The notes below the pieces were generated by a model that searched no databases, was not told the DNA's origin, and saw nothing but the letters and a program-made list of their open reading frames with translations. A stretch of DNA of 64,000 bases from Struthidea cinerea (taxonomy: Eukaryota > Chordata > Aves > Passeriformes > Corcoracidae): contig VZTI01004018.1 of NCBI GenBank assembly GCA_013397865.1, forward strand, positions 213,840 to 277,839, written 5' to 3'. Shown here piece after piece: positions 25,401 to 36,100 of this stretch (positions are counted from its first letter, which is position 1; every line of letters begins with the position of its first letter). The position numbers and the translations under genes were made by a program.

Positions 25401-25644
25401 AATGTCTCTGCTTTACTCTCATAAGCAACATTGTCTTCCTAGGATTAATGGAGGAACTAGCAAAATCTGATTCCCTCAACATACTTGGTAGATACCAGAA
25501 GATAAACTTCGTAATTTGGCATACATGAAATTGCTGTGATCAGAACAGCCTTTCACATTGGCCTAAACATTTTCGCTAACCCACATCATCATCCACAGAA
25601 ATTGAGGAGGTGATTATAGACATGAATGGAAGCAAGTCAGAAGG

Positions 25645-25683
25645 AAGCACCTATCCCTGCAAGTCAGTAGGGATAGGTGGCTT
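25645..25683. repeat. Inverted repeat (11-bp perfect stem)
   Basis: CACCTATCCCT (25,648-25,658) and AGGGATAGGTG (25,669-25,679) are exact reverse complements separated by 10 bases. With one bulged base the stem extends outward through AAG/CTT. The word GCAAGTCAG occurs both just before the left arm and in the loop. Confidence 0.7.
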
Positions 25684-25764
25684 TTATGGCCAGTTACATT
25701 TATCAGCATTAAAATCTAGAAAGAGCTAGAAAAAAACACTGGAAATTTGCTGTGATTTCTTGGA

Positions 25765-25778
25765 ATAGAAGCTTCTAT
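25765..25778. repeat. Perfect 14-bp palindrome
   Basis: ATAGAAGCTTCTAT is a perfect palindrome centred on the HindIII site AAGCTT. It lies midway between two larger inverted repeats, at 25.65 and 25.95 kb. Confidence 0.7.
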
Positions 25779-25944
25779 CCAGCTGTAATAAAGACATCAA
25801 AAATAGTTCTCATTTGCTAAGTAAGTAATGAGGCAGGTTGAGATTGTTATAACAACCTCTAGCATCTGTGAGTTCCAGCCAGAATACACAATGGTGCCTG
25901 GAAAAGTTATAGGAACATTGTCAGGAAGATCACAAGGGGTTATA

Positions 25945-25971
25945 TTTATGGCAAGATCCTCTTGCCATAAA
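25945..25971. repeat. Inverted repeat (12-bp perfect stem, 3-nt loop)
   Basis: TTTATGGCAAGA (25,945-25,956) and TCTTGCCATAAA (25,960-25,971) are exact reverse complements around the three-base loop TCC. It is the tightest perfect hairpin I noticed in the window. It lies inside an unremarkable 97-codon plus-strand ORF (25,828-26,121). Confidence 0.8.
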
Positions 25972-28900
25972 GCAGGATCAGTTATAATTGCCTCTCAGTC
26001 AACTGCTGATGGCTTGTCTGGGTTACGGACTGCTCGTATTGCAAGACCAGAGACTCCTGAAAGGCTCTGCATGAAACAGCTCACATCCATGAGCAGGAGA
26101 GTTGTGTTGGCAGGACACTGACACACTGATGTGCTCCACACCTGCTGGGTCCCCACCCTCTGCAGTCACCATTGTCACCAGCTCTCTCTTTTCCCCCTTT
26201 CATTCTCACGGAGTGATCCCAAAGACCATCTTGCATTCATCCTGTACCTCCTGAGGTTTGAGGTAGGGTTGGCTTTCAGGTGTTTTGTTTCTTTCCCTTT
26301 TCAGGTTACTCTTAATAATCAAGAGCTGACTAGCCCCACACATATGAATGTACCTGATTTAGTGAAATTTCTCTAACACAGAAGATATACTTTGGAGATG
26401 TTTCATAGGTATAATCCTCCTAGAAAAAGAGAACGGGGAGATCCTCATTGTCATTGATATTGTCATTATAAATCTTTTTTCAGTGGTTGCCACTCACTCA
26501 TTATTCAACAATATTCCTGTTAATAATCCAGTATTAGGATACTAATCCTGAAAAAAATTTGATTGAGCTGAAAAGCAGAGGACAAGCCATTTTGCCCCTA
26601 TTTGAATCAGTTGTTTAAAGAGTTTCAAGCTCAGACAAGTTTTGACGAGCTTGAACTGAAATAGAGAGTAAGTCAGCGGGGCCCTGACTTACCTTGATAA
26701 GCAGCTACCCACCAGCTTTGTCTGTACCCACCAGCTTCAGCCCTTCTGCTTTTCCTTCAAGAGCTCAAAACCATGTTCAGAATAGGAAGTACCTTGCTTA
26801 GAATGCTATGAACTTTCCATGGACCTACTAAACTAGGGGATTAGCTATGACAAACCCTCATTTACATCCAGTGTATCCCTGATCCTATTTGATTTCATCT
26901 ATTTTATACTGCAGTTATTGATACACGGCAGATTGCAGTGAAATAAACACAGTATTTCAGATTTATATTTTAACATTTTAAATCTTATCAGTATGCAGCA
27001 CTATGAAGAGGATTGTGGATGCTGATCTAATCCACCTACTTTTCTGGTGGCCAGATTTTCTGTAATAAAAATGCAAATAATCCCTAGAATGACATACCAG
27101 TTTAAAATACTTCTACTTTTCTTCTGTAAACTGACAGCAAATTGTCTTTCCTTGCTAAGTATGCTTATTTGTTAAGAATATTTTCTTCATGTTAAAGAAG
27201 CTAAATCCAATGTGACCTTGAGTGAGATCAATTTAAATACAACACTGCATTTCTAGATATAGCAGTTATTTCTCCCAATATGCTTCTGGTACGTACCCTT
27301 AAATAGATATTGATTCCTTAGTTCCTTAACTTTGCAATTTTAAAGTTATATATTCTAACATGTTAAGGTCTGAAAAAATCCTTGGGTTGAATGCACAGTG
27401 ACTTAAGTGCAATGTGAAGAACTACACCTGTAAATGGCCAGACCTATTCATTTATAGCTTATTTATTTATAATTTGTATTAATATATAGCTTCTAAACTT
27501 GAGAAAAAAACATTCACAAGTAAATTAGTCATGCAATTGTATTTTAAAATTGCTTATGCAGTTGCTCTGAGGCCATTAAAAAAGCAGATACTTTCACTTC
27601 TATTTTCCACATGAGGAATCAAAGATGTATTAGGAAAAAGCTACAAACCTGCTTGTTAGGTATTCCAGACTTAAATTTCGAACTACTGAGCGGTCCCAAG
27701 CTAAGGATTCAACTAAGAGGAAAAACTTGCAGGGCTAAAAAACACCCCAGAGACTTCCTGATGGGATATTTATTTCTTATTAAATGGTTCAAAACAATTC
27801 ATACAAAGATTGTTTCTATTAAAATGAACTCTTATATTCACTTTCTCAATTTCCCACCATTTCCCATTTAGGGGTTTTGAAACACCTTGCAGCTACTAAT
27901 GTAATAAGCCCATGATATTTCTGTGAAGATGAGAGAAATTATTCTCATGTGGTTTAGACTGATTCAGCATTGCTTGTATTAGTGGCAGGTTTTGTCTTGA
28001 TCCTTTTTCTTTTCTGGTAGTAGAGATTGCTCATGTGTATAACCTGTTTACGGAAGAGTTTATGTCAAGAGACTGCTATAAAGAAGACATAAATGATCTT
28101 AACAAACTAAAAAATATAAAAGAAATTTAATGTGCAACAAAGACACAATGAGGTACAGAATAGAAACAAAACATTTGTGTAGGAAAAAAATACAACTTTG
28201 GTATTAAAAGCACCAATGTTCCCAAATTCAGAGATATATAGGGAGTTGCCGGCATATATCAGCACAGTGGAAACAGCCTTTTTAATTGAAATGGGGACAT
28301 TTTGATATTTTATTTAGGGGTGGGGGGAGAGATGTTTTTATTTTTGGTAGTATAAATATCATCTTCAACCATGTAATAAAATGAAATCAATTCAGTTATC
28401 ATTATTGTGAATTTAAGACTTACAGGAGATTTATGCTGAACATGTATTTTTCACATGGGGAGATTTCCCAGAAGGAAGGGTAGTGAGTACAGAACTGAGG
28501 AATCAGTGAAGGGGATGGTAGTTTTCTCATATCACTGTGTGGTTTCACATCAGCTCCGCATTCCATGATGGCCAAGAAAGCTGTACAGCTCCATTCAATT
28601 ACTGCTGCAACTTCATCCAGCCTAGAAGTGGCTTCAGTACAACACTAACATTACAGGAGAACAAGCCCAGGAAATTTCAGCTGCTACAGCCTGTTTATCA
28701 GAATGCTTTTCTTCCTCCCACAGTTGTATTCAGCAGTATTTACTAACCTGTTTCTAGGGGAAATAAGGAGCTGGGTTTCACTTCACTAGCTGAATCCACT
28801 TACTCCTAAGCTATTTGGATCAGTAGAACCCTTAATAAATCAAAAAGCAGGTAGGACCAGGGATAAGTGAATTTCCCGGTAAGGATCCATCACTGCTTCT

Positions 28901-30617
28901 TGCTGGGAAAAGCAGGGATATTCACTTTCCCTGTAAAGTCATCAGGTATCAGATTTGCTGATTTCCAAGGACTACCTCATTGTTCCTATGGACTCTTCTT
29001 AGGTTTGGGGCAAGAGAATTCTCTACCTTTGCTGTTGAATCTGTGCCACTGTGCAGTGAAGTATTTAGATTCCTGGGGCCAGAAGAGGGAAACACAAGCA
29101 TAAGCATGCACAATTTGTGACTTGTACCTAAAGGGCAATGCCTAAGGAGACAAGAAGCCTAAATTTTGGTCCTTGTTCCATACATATTTCTGTATTTTCC
29201 TCTCTTACATGCAACTATCACAGGATAAACAGCATATGAATCAGGATACTAATCCTGTTCCCATCTGAAGCCTCTCTCTCTTGGCAGTCAGCTCATAAGT
29301 TTGCTCTCTTTTTCTCAGGGCCCTACAACATTCTTATCTAAGCTGTCCCTAGCTTTCCTCTTCATCTGTTTTTGTACTGCTTCTAGAGCTTCTTTGTTCA
29401 TTCCCACACAAGCAAACAGGCACAGTAGGTCCAGTGAATTCTTTGTGTGTTGAATATACTGTACATCAGTACAGTACATGATGGGTAGGTCTGGCATGTC
29501 TGGGAAATAGTGAACTGCCTGAGCATGCAATCCAACATGTCTGGGATTTCCACGCTGGCTATATACATAAGTCCTGGAAAAATATGTACATATTTTTCAT
29601 AGACCAGTTCATTTTTTTCACGAGGGGATTAATACATTGTAATCAGTTCACTTTTCATCTTTTGATAAACTAAGCCTATTAAATTCAAGCCTCTGACCAC
29701 ATATTGTATGGTGCAGCATCTTCCCTAGCACTAAAATCACTGTTGTGATTCCTTTCTGCACAATCTCAGGTTTGTGAACAGTGTTTAAAAAATACAGCTG
29801 CAGGAACTGTATGGCTCATTCAAAAAGCAATCTCAGCGATGCTATATATGGAAGGCAAAACCCCTTCATGCGCCTCGTCAGTAAAATACCTGACCAAAAG
29901 GCAGTGTTTCCACGTCGTAGGAAACAGTATGTTTTTACAAACGACTCTCATCCAAATCACAGTGGGTTTTTTGGTGGAAATTTTTGGTGAATCACAAGTA
30001 CTCTGACCCCTGCAGGTGCTTCGGCAAACTGACATGAGAGGACTGAGGATGAGGGGAGGAAGAATTTGCATTTTTGAGGAAACAGCACGAAACTTCTTGG
30101 TGTGTTGCTTCACTTGGGAATATTGTCCATTTGCCGTAACAGTCAGAGTTTGAAGCCTTGTCTAACATGACGTTCAGGGTGCTTTCCTGCCCTACTGCTT
30201 TCTAGAATTCAGGAACACACAATGTTTTTCGTTGTTCTCAAATGTATATATTGGGTTTGTTTACACCAAAACACAGTGCATTTAGCAAGACCAGCTTGTC
30301 ATTTACTTTCCAAATCTGTTAAAAAATATATCACAGTATTACTTCAGATACTATTGCCCAGTAAATCACTGTTTGTCCATTCATTGTTGAGAAATGTCAG
30401 CTGAATGGCCCTAATTCTATGTAATGTCTGCTATATCAAGTGTTTTATTGCAATAATGGGGCTGCACTGAAAAGCAGACTAACGTCTTGCAAACTACTGA
30501 GACTAATGAAAACATTGTAGCTCTTCAAAAATATCTCCTACAATTTAGTTTAAGTACTGAATGGATCACAATATAACCTGCTCTTCTGCTACAATAAAAC
30601 CATTATTATTTTTAAAA

Positions 30618-30667
30618 TTAGACAAATATGGGAAATGCTTTCTTTTAGACAAATATGGAACTGCTTT
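30618..30667. repeat. Short tandem duplication (~27 bp)
   Basis: TTAGACAAATATGG followed by GAAATGCTTT (30,618-30,641) is repeated as TTAGACAAATATGG followed by AACTGCTTT (30,645-30,667). The copies differ by one indel and one substitution, which suggests a fairly recent local duplication. Confidence 0.8.
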
Positions 30668-31880
30668 GTTTTTCAACATCACATTACATGGCTGCACTGT
30701 TTCCATTACCAATGGTCCTGTTCTAGCAATAGGGAATCTTTGCTACCAGTAGGTATTTAGGCTGGAGTCAAAAACGGTGAATTACAGTACTTTTAAAACT
30801 CACCTGAAAGGTACACTAGTGCTGACAAAGCTTTACACTATAGTTTCGTCTCTTCCTGGTGGCAAGTTTGCATTGCCAGTTTGGAGCTTTGCTCTTCCAT
30901 AGCAACTCCTCAATTGACATGAGAACTGGTTGTGCCAAAGCGGACAAGTGTGTGGGACTAGAGAAACTGTAGAAAGCATACCTTGGCCTCTCTGTAATAA
31001 GCTCCATTAAGGTTTCAGACCCTCCTTCCCAAATTTCTGGCACTGGTACACGCAACCCAAGCCTTCCCAGGCTCAGCACCCTGCAGCTGACAAAACCCAC
31101 TTGCGGAGCCAGTGGCTCCATACTCTGAATGACCACAGCTTCGGGCATTCCTGACCGCGGGATGCACAGTTCCCAAAGCTGCCATCGCACCTTGGGCTAG
31201 GCAGGACACGGCAGCGGCAGGTCCCTCTCCGAGATTACACCGAGGGGCTGCCCTGTGCGGCCAACTACCTCCCGTTTCCCTGCCGTCTCCTCCGCCTGGT
31301 CGCTGCCGCCCGCGGTTGCCAAGCTCAGACAAGGCAGCATTTTGACCTTCGGCAACACCGTTCCCTTTGGTTTCCCCCCCCCACCGCCCCCTCGCCTCGG
31401 CTCGGGGCAGGCAGCTCCTGCCAGCCGCACTCCGCCGGAGCGAGCGCTGCGCCGAGCGTTGCCGCCTGTCGGCCTCGCAGGGCCAGCTCCACAGCGCCGC
31501 CGCACCTCCGGGCCGTCCTTGGCCCGGGCAACCTCAGCGCACCGGGCGGCGGCAGGGCCGCGGCTGCCCGGCCGGCTCTGGGCAGTGATGGCAGCCGCTC
31601 GGTACGGAAGATCGGCTGGCAGCCGCGGGAGCCTCTTGCCCGCGTGCCGGCGAAGAGCACCAGGCGGCCCGGGGCCGGCTTTTGGTGCCAAGGTCGGCGG
31701 GCGAGCGGCGGCACCGCCGCTTGTTTACGAGCGGGCGGAGGGGCGGCCCGGGGTAGAGCAGCGCCACCGCTAGAGCGGGACAGCCCCTCCCACCCCCGCG
31801 GAGCGGATCCGCCACGGCTCCCCTGCACCCGCGGGGCACCTGGGCGCGCCCGGGAGCTCGGCTGCGGGAATGGAACGGAA

Positions 31881-31897
31881 CGGGGCGGGGCGGGGAG
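31881..31897 (+). promoter_or_regulatory. Tandem GC boxes (Sp/KLF sites)
   Basis: GGGGCGGGGCGGGGAG contains two overlapping GGGGCGGGG GC boxes, the classical Sp1/KLF binding motif. It lies about 930 bp upstream of the CRIM1 start codon, so it may be a distal part of the promoter or belong to a divergent transcript. Confidence 0.5.
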
Positions 31898-32227
31898 CGA
31901 CCGGCTCTCCTCTCCCGTGGCGCCGGGGCTGAGAGGGCGCGAAGCCGCTTCCCGTCCCGGATCCCCGCGCCCCTCGAGGGAGTAGGCAGGGGAAGACGAG
32001 GAGGCTTTCGCCGCCGCGGCTGGGGACGGCGAGGCCCCATTCACGATTCTCCCCAGCATCGCCCTGCTGGGGCTGCGCCCTTCGTGGGGCCCTCTCCCTC
32101 TCCGCCCCCGGTATCCCCCGGGCCGCCGCCGGCCCGTCCCCGCGGTCTGGCGCCGCCGCCCCGCTCCGCTCCGCGCCCGGAGCCCCGGGAGGGGGAGGGG
32201 AGGGGTAGGGGAGGTGTAGGGGGAGGC

Positions 32228-32239
32228 NNNNNNNNNNNN
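32228..32239. other. Assembly gap (12 N)
   Basis: Twelve undetermined bases interrupt a very G-rich stretch (GGGAGGGGGAGGGGAGGGG-like on the left, GGGAGGCGGAGG on the right). The true missing length is unknown, because polymerase and assembly failures are common in such G-quadruplex-prone sequence. Translations running through it are meaningless. Confidence 0.98.
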
Positions 32240-32365
32240 GGGAGGCGGAGGCAGCGGCCGCTGTGGGGCCCAGGCTGCTCATCGCCTCCGTTGCGCCTCT
32301 TCCAGCCCCAGGATCTGGGGCTGGGGGGAGCGGGAGGAGAGGAGGCGGGCCCGCCTCAGCAGTGC

Positions 32366-32420
32366 CCAATGAGAGAGGCTCGGACGGGCACTTGGGGCGG
32401 TGCGAAGATCATCGCCCAAT
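32366..32420 (+). promoter_or_regulatory. CRIM1: Paired CCAAT boxes, likely CRIM1 core promoter
   Basis: Two forward CCAAT boxes with good NF-Y context, CCAATGA (32,366-32,372) and CCAATGG (32,416-32,422), lie exactly 50 bp apart, about five helical turns. No TATA box is visible. CCAAT boxes usually sit 60-100 bp upstream of a start site, so transcription probably starts near 32,480-32,520. That would give a 5' UTR of about 300-340 nt. This is inference; no transcript data were available. Confidence 0.5.
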
Positions 32421-32506
32421 GGGGGGCAGGGCAGAGGGCGCACTTGGAGCGGGGCGAGAGTGAGGCAGGAGACGAGTCGGGACTCGGGACGCGCGGGGGA
32501 TAGAGC

Positions 32507-32551
32507 CAGCAGCAGCAGCAGCAGCAGTCGCTCTCGCAGTCGCTCTCGCAG
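32507..32551 (+). repeat. CRIM1: (CAG)7 and TCGCTCTCGCAG repeats in CRIM1 5' UTR
   Basis: Seven CAG units (32,507-32,527) run straight into two perfect copies of TCGCTCTCGCAG (32,528-32,551) and then a partial third (CCGCTCGCA). The block lies between the predicted start site and the ATG, so it is probably 5' UTR or just upstream of it. In the frame of the CRIM1 start codon the repeat reads GCA (Ala), but that frame has no ATG before 32,824. Confidence 0.7.
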
Positions 32552-32823
32552 CCGCTCGCACGGACGGCGCCGCTGAACCGGGAGCCGGCGGGCGAGGGAC
32601 GAACGGACTGAGGGACGCCGTTTCCTGGAGGGGGCAGCGGGCGGAGCCGCCGCCCGCAGGAGAAGTTTGGCTGAAGCGGCCGCCGCCGCCGAGAGAGGAA
32701 ACTTTCCTCGGGGGGCCGGAGGCGGGGGCGGCGGGAAGGAGCCGCGGCACGCTTAGGTCCGCCGCCCGGCGAGGGGGCTTCCGAGAGGCTCCCCCCGGCC
32801 CAGGCCGGGCTGCGGCGGCTGGG

Positions 32824-33175
32824 ATGTACCTGGCAGCGGTCTCGGCGGGGAGGAGACGCCCGGGCGGAGACGGCGGCTGGCACCTGGCGGCCGCGGGGTG
32901 GCTGTTCCTGCTGGCCCTGCTGCTGGGCGAGTCGGGGACGCGTGCTCTCGTCTGCTTACCCTGCGACGAATCCAAATGCGAAGAACCGAAGAGCTGCCCC
33001 GGTAGCATCGTGCTGGGGATCTGCGGTTGCTGTTTCATGTGCGCTCGGCAGCGGAATGAGAGCTGCGGGGGAGTCTATGGGCTGCACGGAGCTTGCGACC
33101 GGGGCTTGCGCTGTGTCATCCGACCGCCGCTAAACGGAGACTCCATCACTGAGTACGAAGTGGGCGTCTGCGAAG
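32824..33175 (+). CDS. CRIM1: CRIM1 exon 1: signal peptide and IGFBP-like domain
   Basis: CRIM1 is a type I membrane protein that binds BMPs and related cysteine-knot growth factors and modulates their processing and delivery. This exon encodes residues 1-117 plus one base of codon 118. Residues 1-40 are a signal peptide with a Gly/Arg-rich head and a hydrophobic core (LFLLALLLG, 27-35). The mature part begins near RALVCLPCDESKC and carries 12 cysteines (44-116), including the IGFBP-type CGCCFMC motif (67-73) and an N-glycosylation sequon NES at 78-80. RCVIRPPLNGDS and EYEVGVC match vertebrate CRIM1 closely. The ATG at 32,824 (G at -3) is the first in frame after the TGA at 32,461, and there is no ATG in any frame between about 32,422 and it. 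The exon ends GAAG|GTGAG, phase 1. Reading on into the intron gives only a spurious 171-codon ORF. Confidence 0.95.
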
Positions 33176-36100
33176 GTGAGAGGCGGCGGGACACCATCCA
33201 TCCCTCCATCCATCCCCTGGGGTGGGGGTACCCGATGGTCGGCGGGAAAGGAAGGGGGGCGTACCTAAGATGTCTTAGGCGCCGGTGCGCCCTCCTTGCC
33301 TTCCAGCCCGCCCGTCCCATCTGCGAGCGTGTCTTCTAACCTTCCCTGCTTAAAAAACCCCACAAACTCCTACTTAGAAGCTTGGCCCTTAATTTTCTTA
33401 CCCTAAACTTTAAGGTTCTACCAATTCTCCCTTCTCCGTAGCGTGTTTGCTAATAGCTTATATCAGCTACTGACGCCCAACTAAAATTCCTTGGTAAAGG
33501 ACTCGGGAAGGGTTTGGCAGATAGAGATCTGCGGAGGTCAGTCGTGCACACATGATGCCTGTTCCGGATTCCCTCCTGTGTAAGGAAGCAACAAAGACTG
33601 ATCATCTGTTATAAAGTTTTCTTTCCTGTTCCTGTCACTTAATATCTCTCTGCCTGTCCTGCTCGGCATATAATGATAAGGGGTGTCTTTTTCCCTGCTG
33701 GAGCATCAAGCGGGTGGAGGAAATACCCACGGCAGAACTCCTCTCAAAGTCACTTCAGCTTCCTGCCGTCTGCTTGTGAGGTGATGAATTGGTATGAAAT
33801 GTAAAAGGAGTTCACCCCGCTTCAGTTCTTATCTATTAGAGTTCCTAAGATTTTTTTTTTTTTATATGTTATAAATTAATGAAAGGCCAGGGGCAAATTT
33901 TTAGCCTCTCTTTCTCTTGTACCTCCAATTACCTTTTCCCCCAAGTTGAGGGAAAACATGGCGCTGTAAAGAGATTAAAAATAAGCAGTAGTTTGGGATA
34001 TATATAAATGTATATGTGACTCGGAGCGGGAGCTTCGACAGTTCTGGAAGAGGAGACGGTGGCGGTCTCCTCGCGGCGGGTAGAGGGCAGTAGAAAGTCC
34101 AGAGAGCTGATGAGTATGCATCTGTCCAGAAAACTTGCATTTAAAATGATGCACTATTTTAAGAAAGCTAAAGCCCGTCATTTTTAGTGGGCAGCTGACC
34201 TTTGTCCTGGCGGTCATTATTAGTTTAAAACTCTATTTGCCTCCATAACAAATAAATTGCAAACCACAGCAGAGCCGGGCAGTGTGTCCCGCCTGTGCTA
34301 CAACCAATACCATCAGCCTCGGGAGCTGATGCTTGTGTAGGACGAGCTCCAGGTTAAAAGATGGATTGTTAAACATTTTAAAATGGCCCTAAACTGTTTT
34401 TAAGACCTTGGTTGAGACTGTGTTGCTGAATATATACATTGCTGTTGTCTCTTATTTTTAATATGTATTGGAAAAGGTTTTGTAAATAGAAAAGTACAAG
34501 CAAAGGTACTTTGAAAACTTACCTGGTTTTGCAGGAGTTTCTGCTGTCGTGTGTGTTCAAGTAAAAGCTGGGCCAAAATAGCTTCCCCCCTTCTCGATGG
34601 TTAAAGGAACTAAAAGCCTACAGTCATTAAAGGCCTTAATGTTCCAGTTCCCATACTGTATCACAGTATGGACATCTCTGGCAGTTTAGGAGTATTTCAT
34701 TCCTTTGAAGTGATGCAATCTGTACGTTGCTGTAGTTCAACTCGTAACACGTCCCATCTACTGTTGAAAATAGTATGAAGCATTTGTTGGCAAGGTTGTG
34801 TTTCAATTAGTGTTGTGGTTAGAAACTAGTTCCAGCTGTCCCTATAGGAATAGTCCTAGGGGAGGGAGATAAAGAGACGGAGATAACGATCTATTAACTA
34901 TAACTAAGGGAGATAAGTTAAAATAAGAAAATTAAATAGGTGAGTTATCTAATTTTCATTCTCCTAAGTGAAAAGCAACCGAGCTGAACTGTCAGAGTAA
35001 TAAATAGTCCTGGAATACCTATTAGTGAATTGTCAGGAAACTGCCTCATTCTAAGAAACAGAAGTAATATGTTGTTCTTCATGGTGCATGTTTTGCACAT
35101 GAGGTGGCAGCAAGGATAAAAGGGTACTGATTGTACTGCCTCTGATCACTAATATGAGGTGAATAGCTCTGGTTTTTTGATTGTGATGACCTAAACAGTT
35201 GTGCAGTTTACAGGCACACATGCAACAGGCTAGGCTGGTGATGCCTGATGTGAGTGGTATTAAGCCATGCCTTTATCCATTAACAGAATAAAGGCTGCAC
35301 TTTTTTTTGTTGTCTTGTACACTGGGAGTGCAAACCCTTTCCTTCTCCAGTCCAGGGAGGAGGAAATGGAAGTGTCTCGCAGAACTATGTGAGTAGAAAT
35401 TCATGTTTTTACTCACCTTCCTGTCTCTAGCCTTTTCTTTCATTGCAATTTTTTACGCTGAAATGACCCCTACTGGCTACAGTTATAAGCATGGTTTTTT
35501 GTATCATTTTTGAAGCTTCATCCCTGTCTTATTTCAGACTGTCAGCATGTGCTGATAGAAGACTTTGAGAGCTGGAATAGCAACAGGTAGAAATACTTGC
35601 CTGCTAACTTGGTTTTAGCATTTAACGCACTTGACATAAATGAATTCCGTAACACCTGACGGATAAGTCTCCCTGGCATCTGTTATTGGTAGCTTCTCTT
35701 TCTGAAATTACAAATAGACTGTTCTTTGTTAAAGCACTGTTTATTAATGAAATCTGTTGCTGATCCTGAGGAGTTTTTTCCTTTATCATTCTAAAACCTG
35801 AAGGAAGTTCTCATTCTTCTCACCACCTTAACTATTCACATTTCTAAGCAGTTCTAAGGCTCCATTTGTGTCGTTATCCTGAAGTGGGTAAATGCCTTTC
35901 CTGAATGCAGTTGTATTCTTAGAAAATAAGAATTCTGAGGTCCTGGTGCTGGTGGCTACACCTCCTGAAGGGCATTCTTGAGAAACTTTGCACTCCTCCA
36001 GCCCCTGTTGACTTTACAACATCCTTTACTGGATTGGTTCGATGAGGTGTTGAGACCCTACAGCCCCTTCCAAAGACTCTTAGGATTGAGAAATTTTTAA

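Larger units (their letters stand above)
20647..31139. other. AT-rich intergenic DNA upstream of CRIM1
   Basis: No recognisable protein gene in about 10.5 kb. ORFs reach 97-98 codons (25,828-26,121 plus; 29,820-30,113 minus) without known similarity. Present are an A16 run with an AAAT-rich tail at 22,468-22,499, a cluster of inverted repeats at 25.65-25.97 kb, and a short tandem duplication at 30,618-30,667. The last few hundred bases grow steadily more GC-rich toward the CRIM1 CpG island. Distal CRIM1 enhancers could lie here, but none can be identified from sequence alone. Confidence 0.65.
31140..33340. promoter_or_regulatory. CRIM1: CpG island of CRIM1
   Basis: About 2.2 kb is strongly GC-rich and CpG-dense, in sharp contrast to the AT-rich DNA on both sides. 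It covers the presumed promoter, the whole 5' UTR, the first coding exon and the first ~160 bases of intron 1. The island extends about 1.7 kb upstream of the start codon. Many overlapping ORFs on both strands (up to 244 codons) lie here only because stop codons are rare in such sequence. Islands of this kind commonly drive divergent transcription, and an upstream antisense transcript is plausible. Confidence 0.88.

Noticed and set aside
25828..26121. 97-codon plus ORF as a gene
   Set aside because: No recognisable domain, it contains a perfect inverted repeat, and its composition is like the surrounding DNA.
29315..29530. 71-codon minus ORF with a protein-like C-terminal half
   Set aside because: No family recognised, no splice or promoter context; chance cannot be excluded.
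31197..33038. Many long overlapping ORFs on both strands (up to 244 codons)
   Set aside because: They lie in the CpG island, where stop codons are rare, some cross the N gap, and none resembles a protein apart from CRIM1 exon 1.
33176..33339. Extension of the CRIM1 exon 1 frame past 33,175
   Set aside because: The conserved protein stops matching exactly at GAAG|GTGAG, and exon 2 restores the conserved sequence in the right phase, so this is intron read-through.
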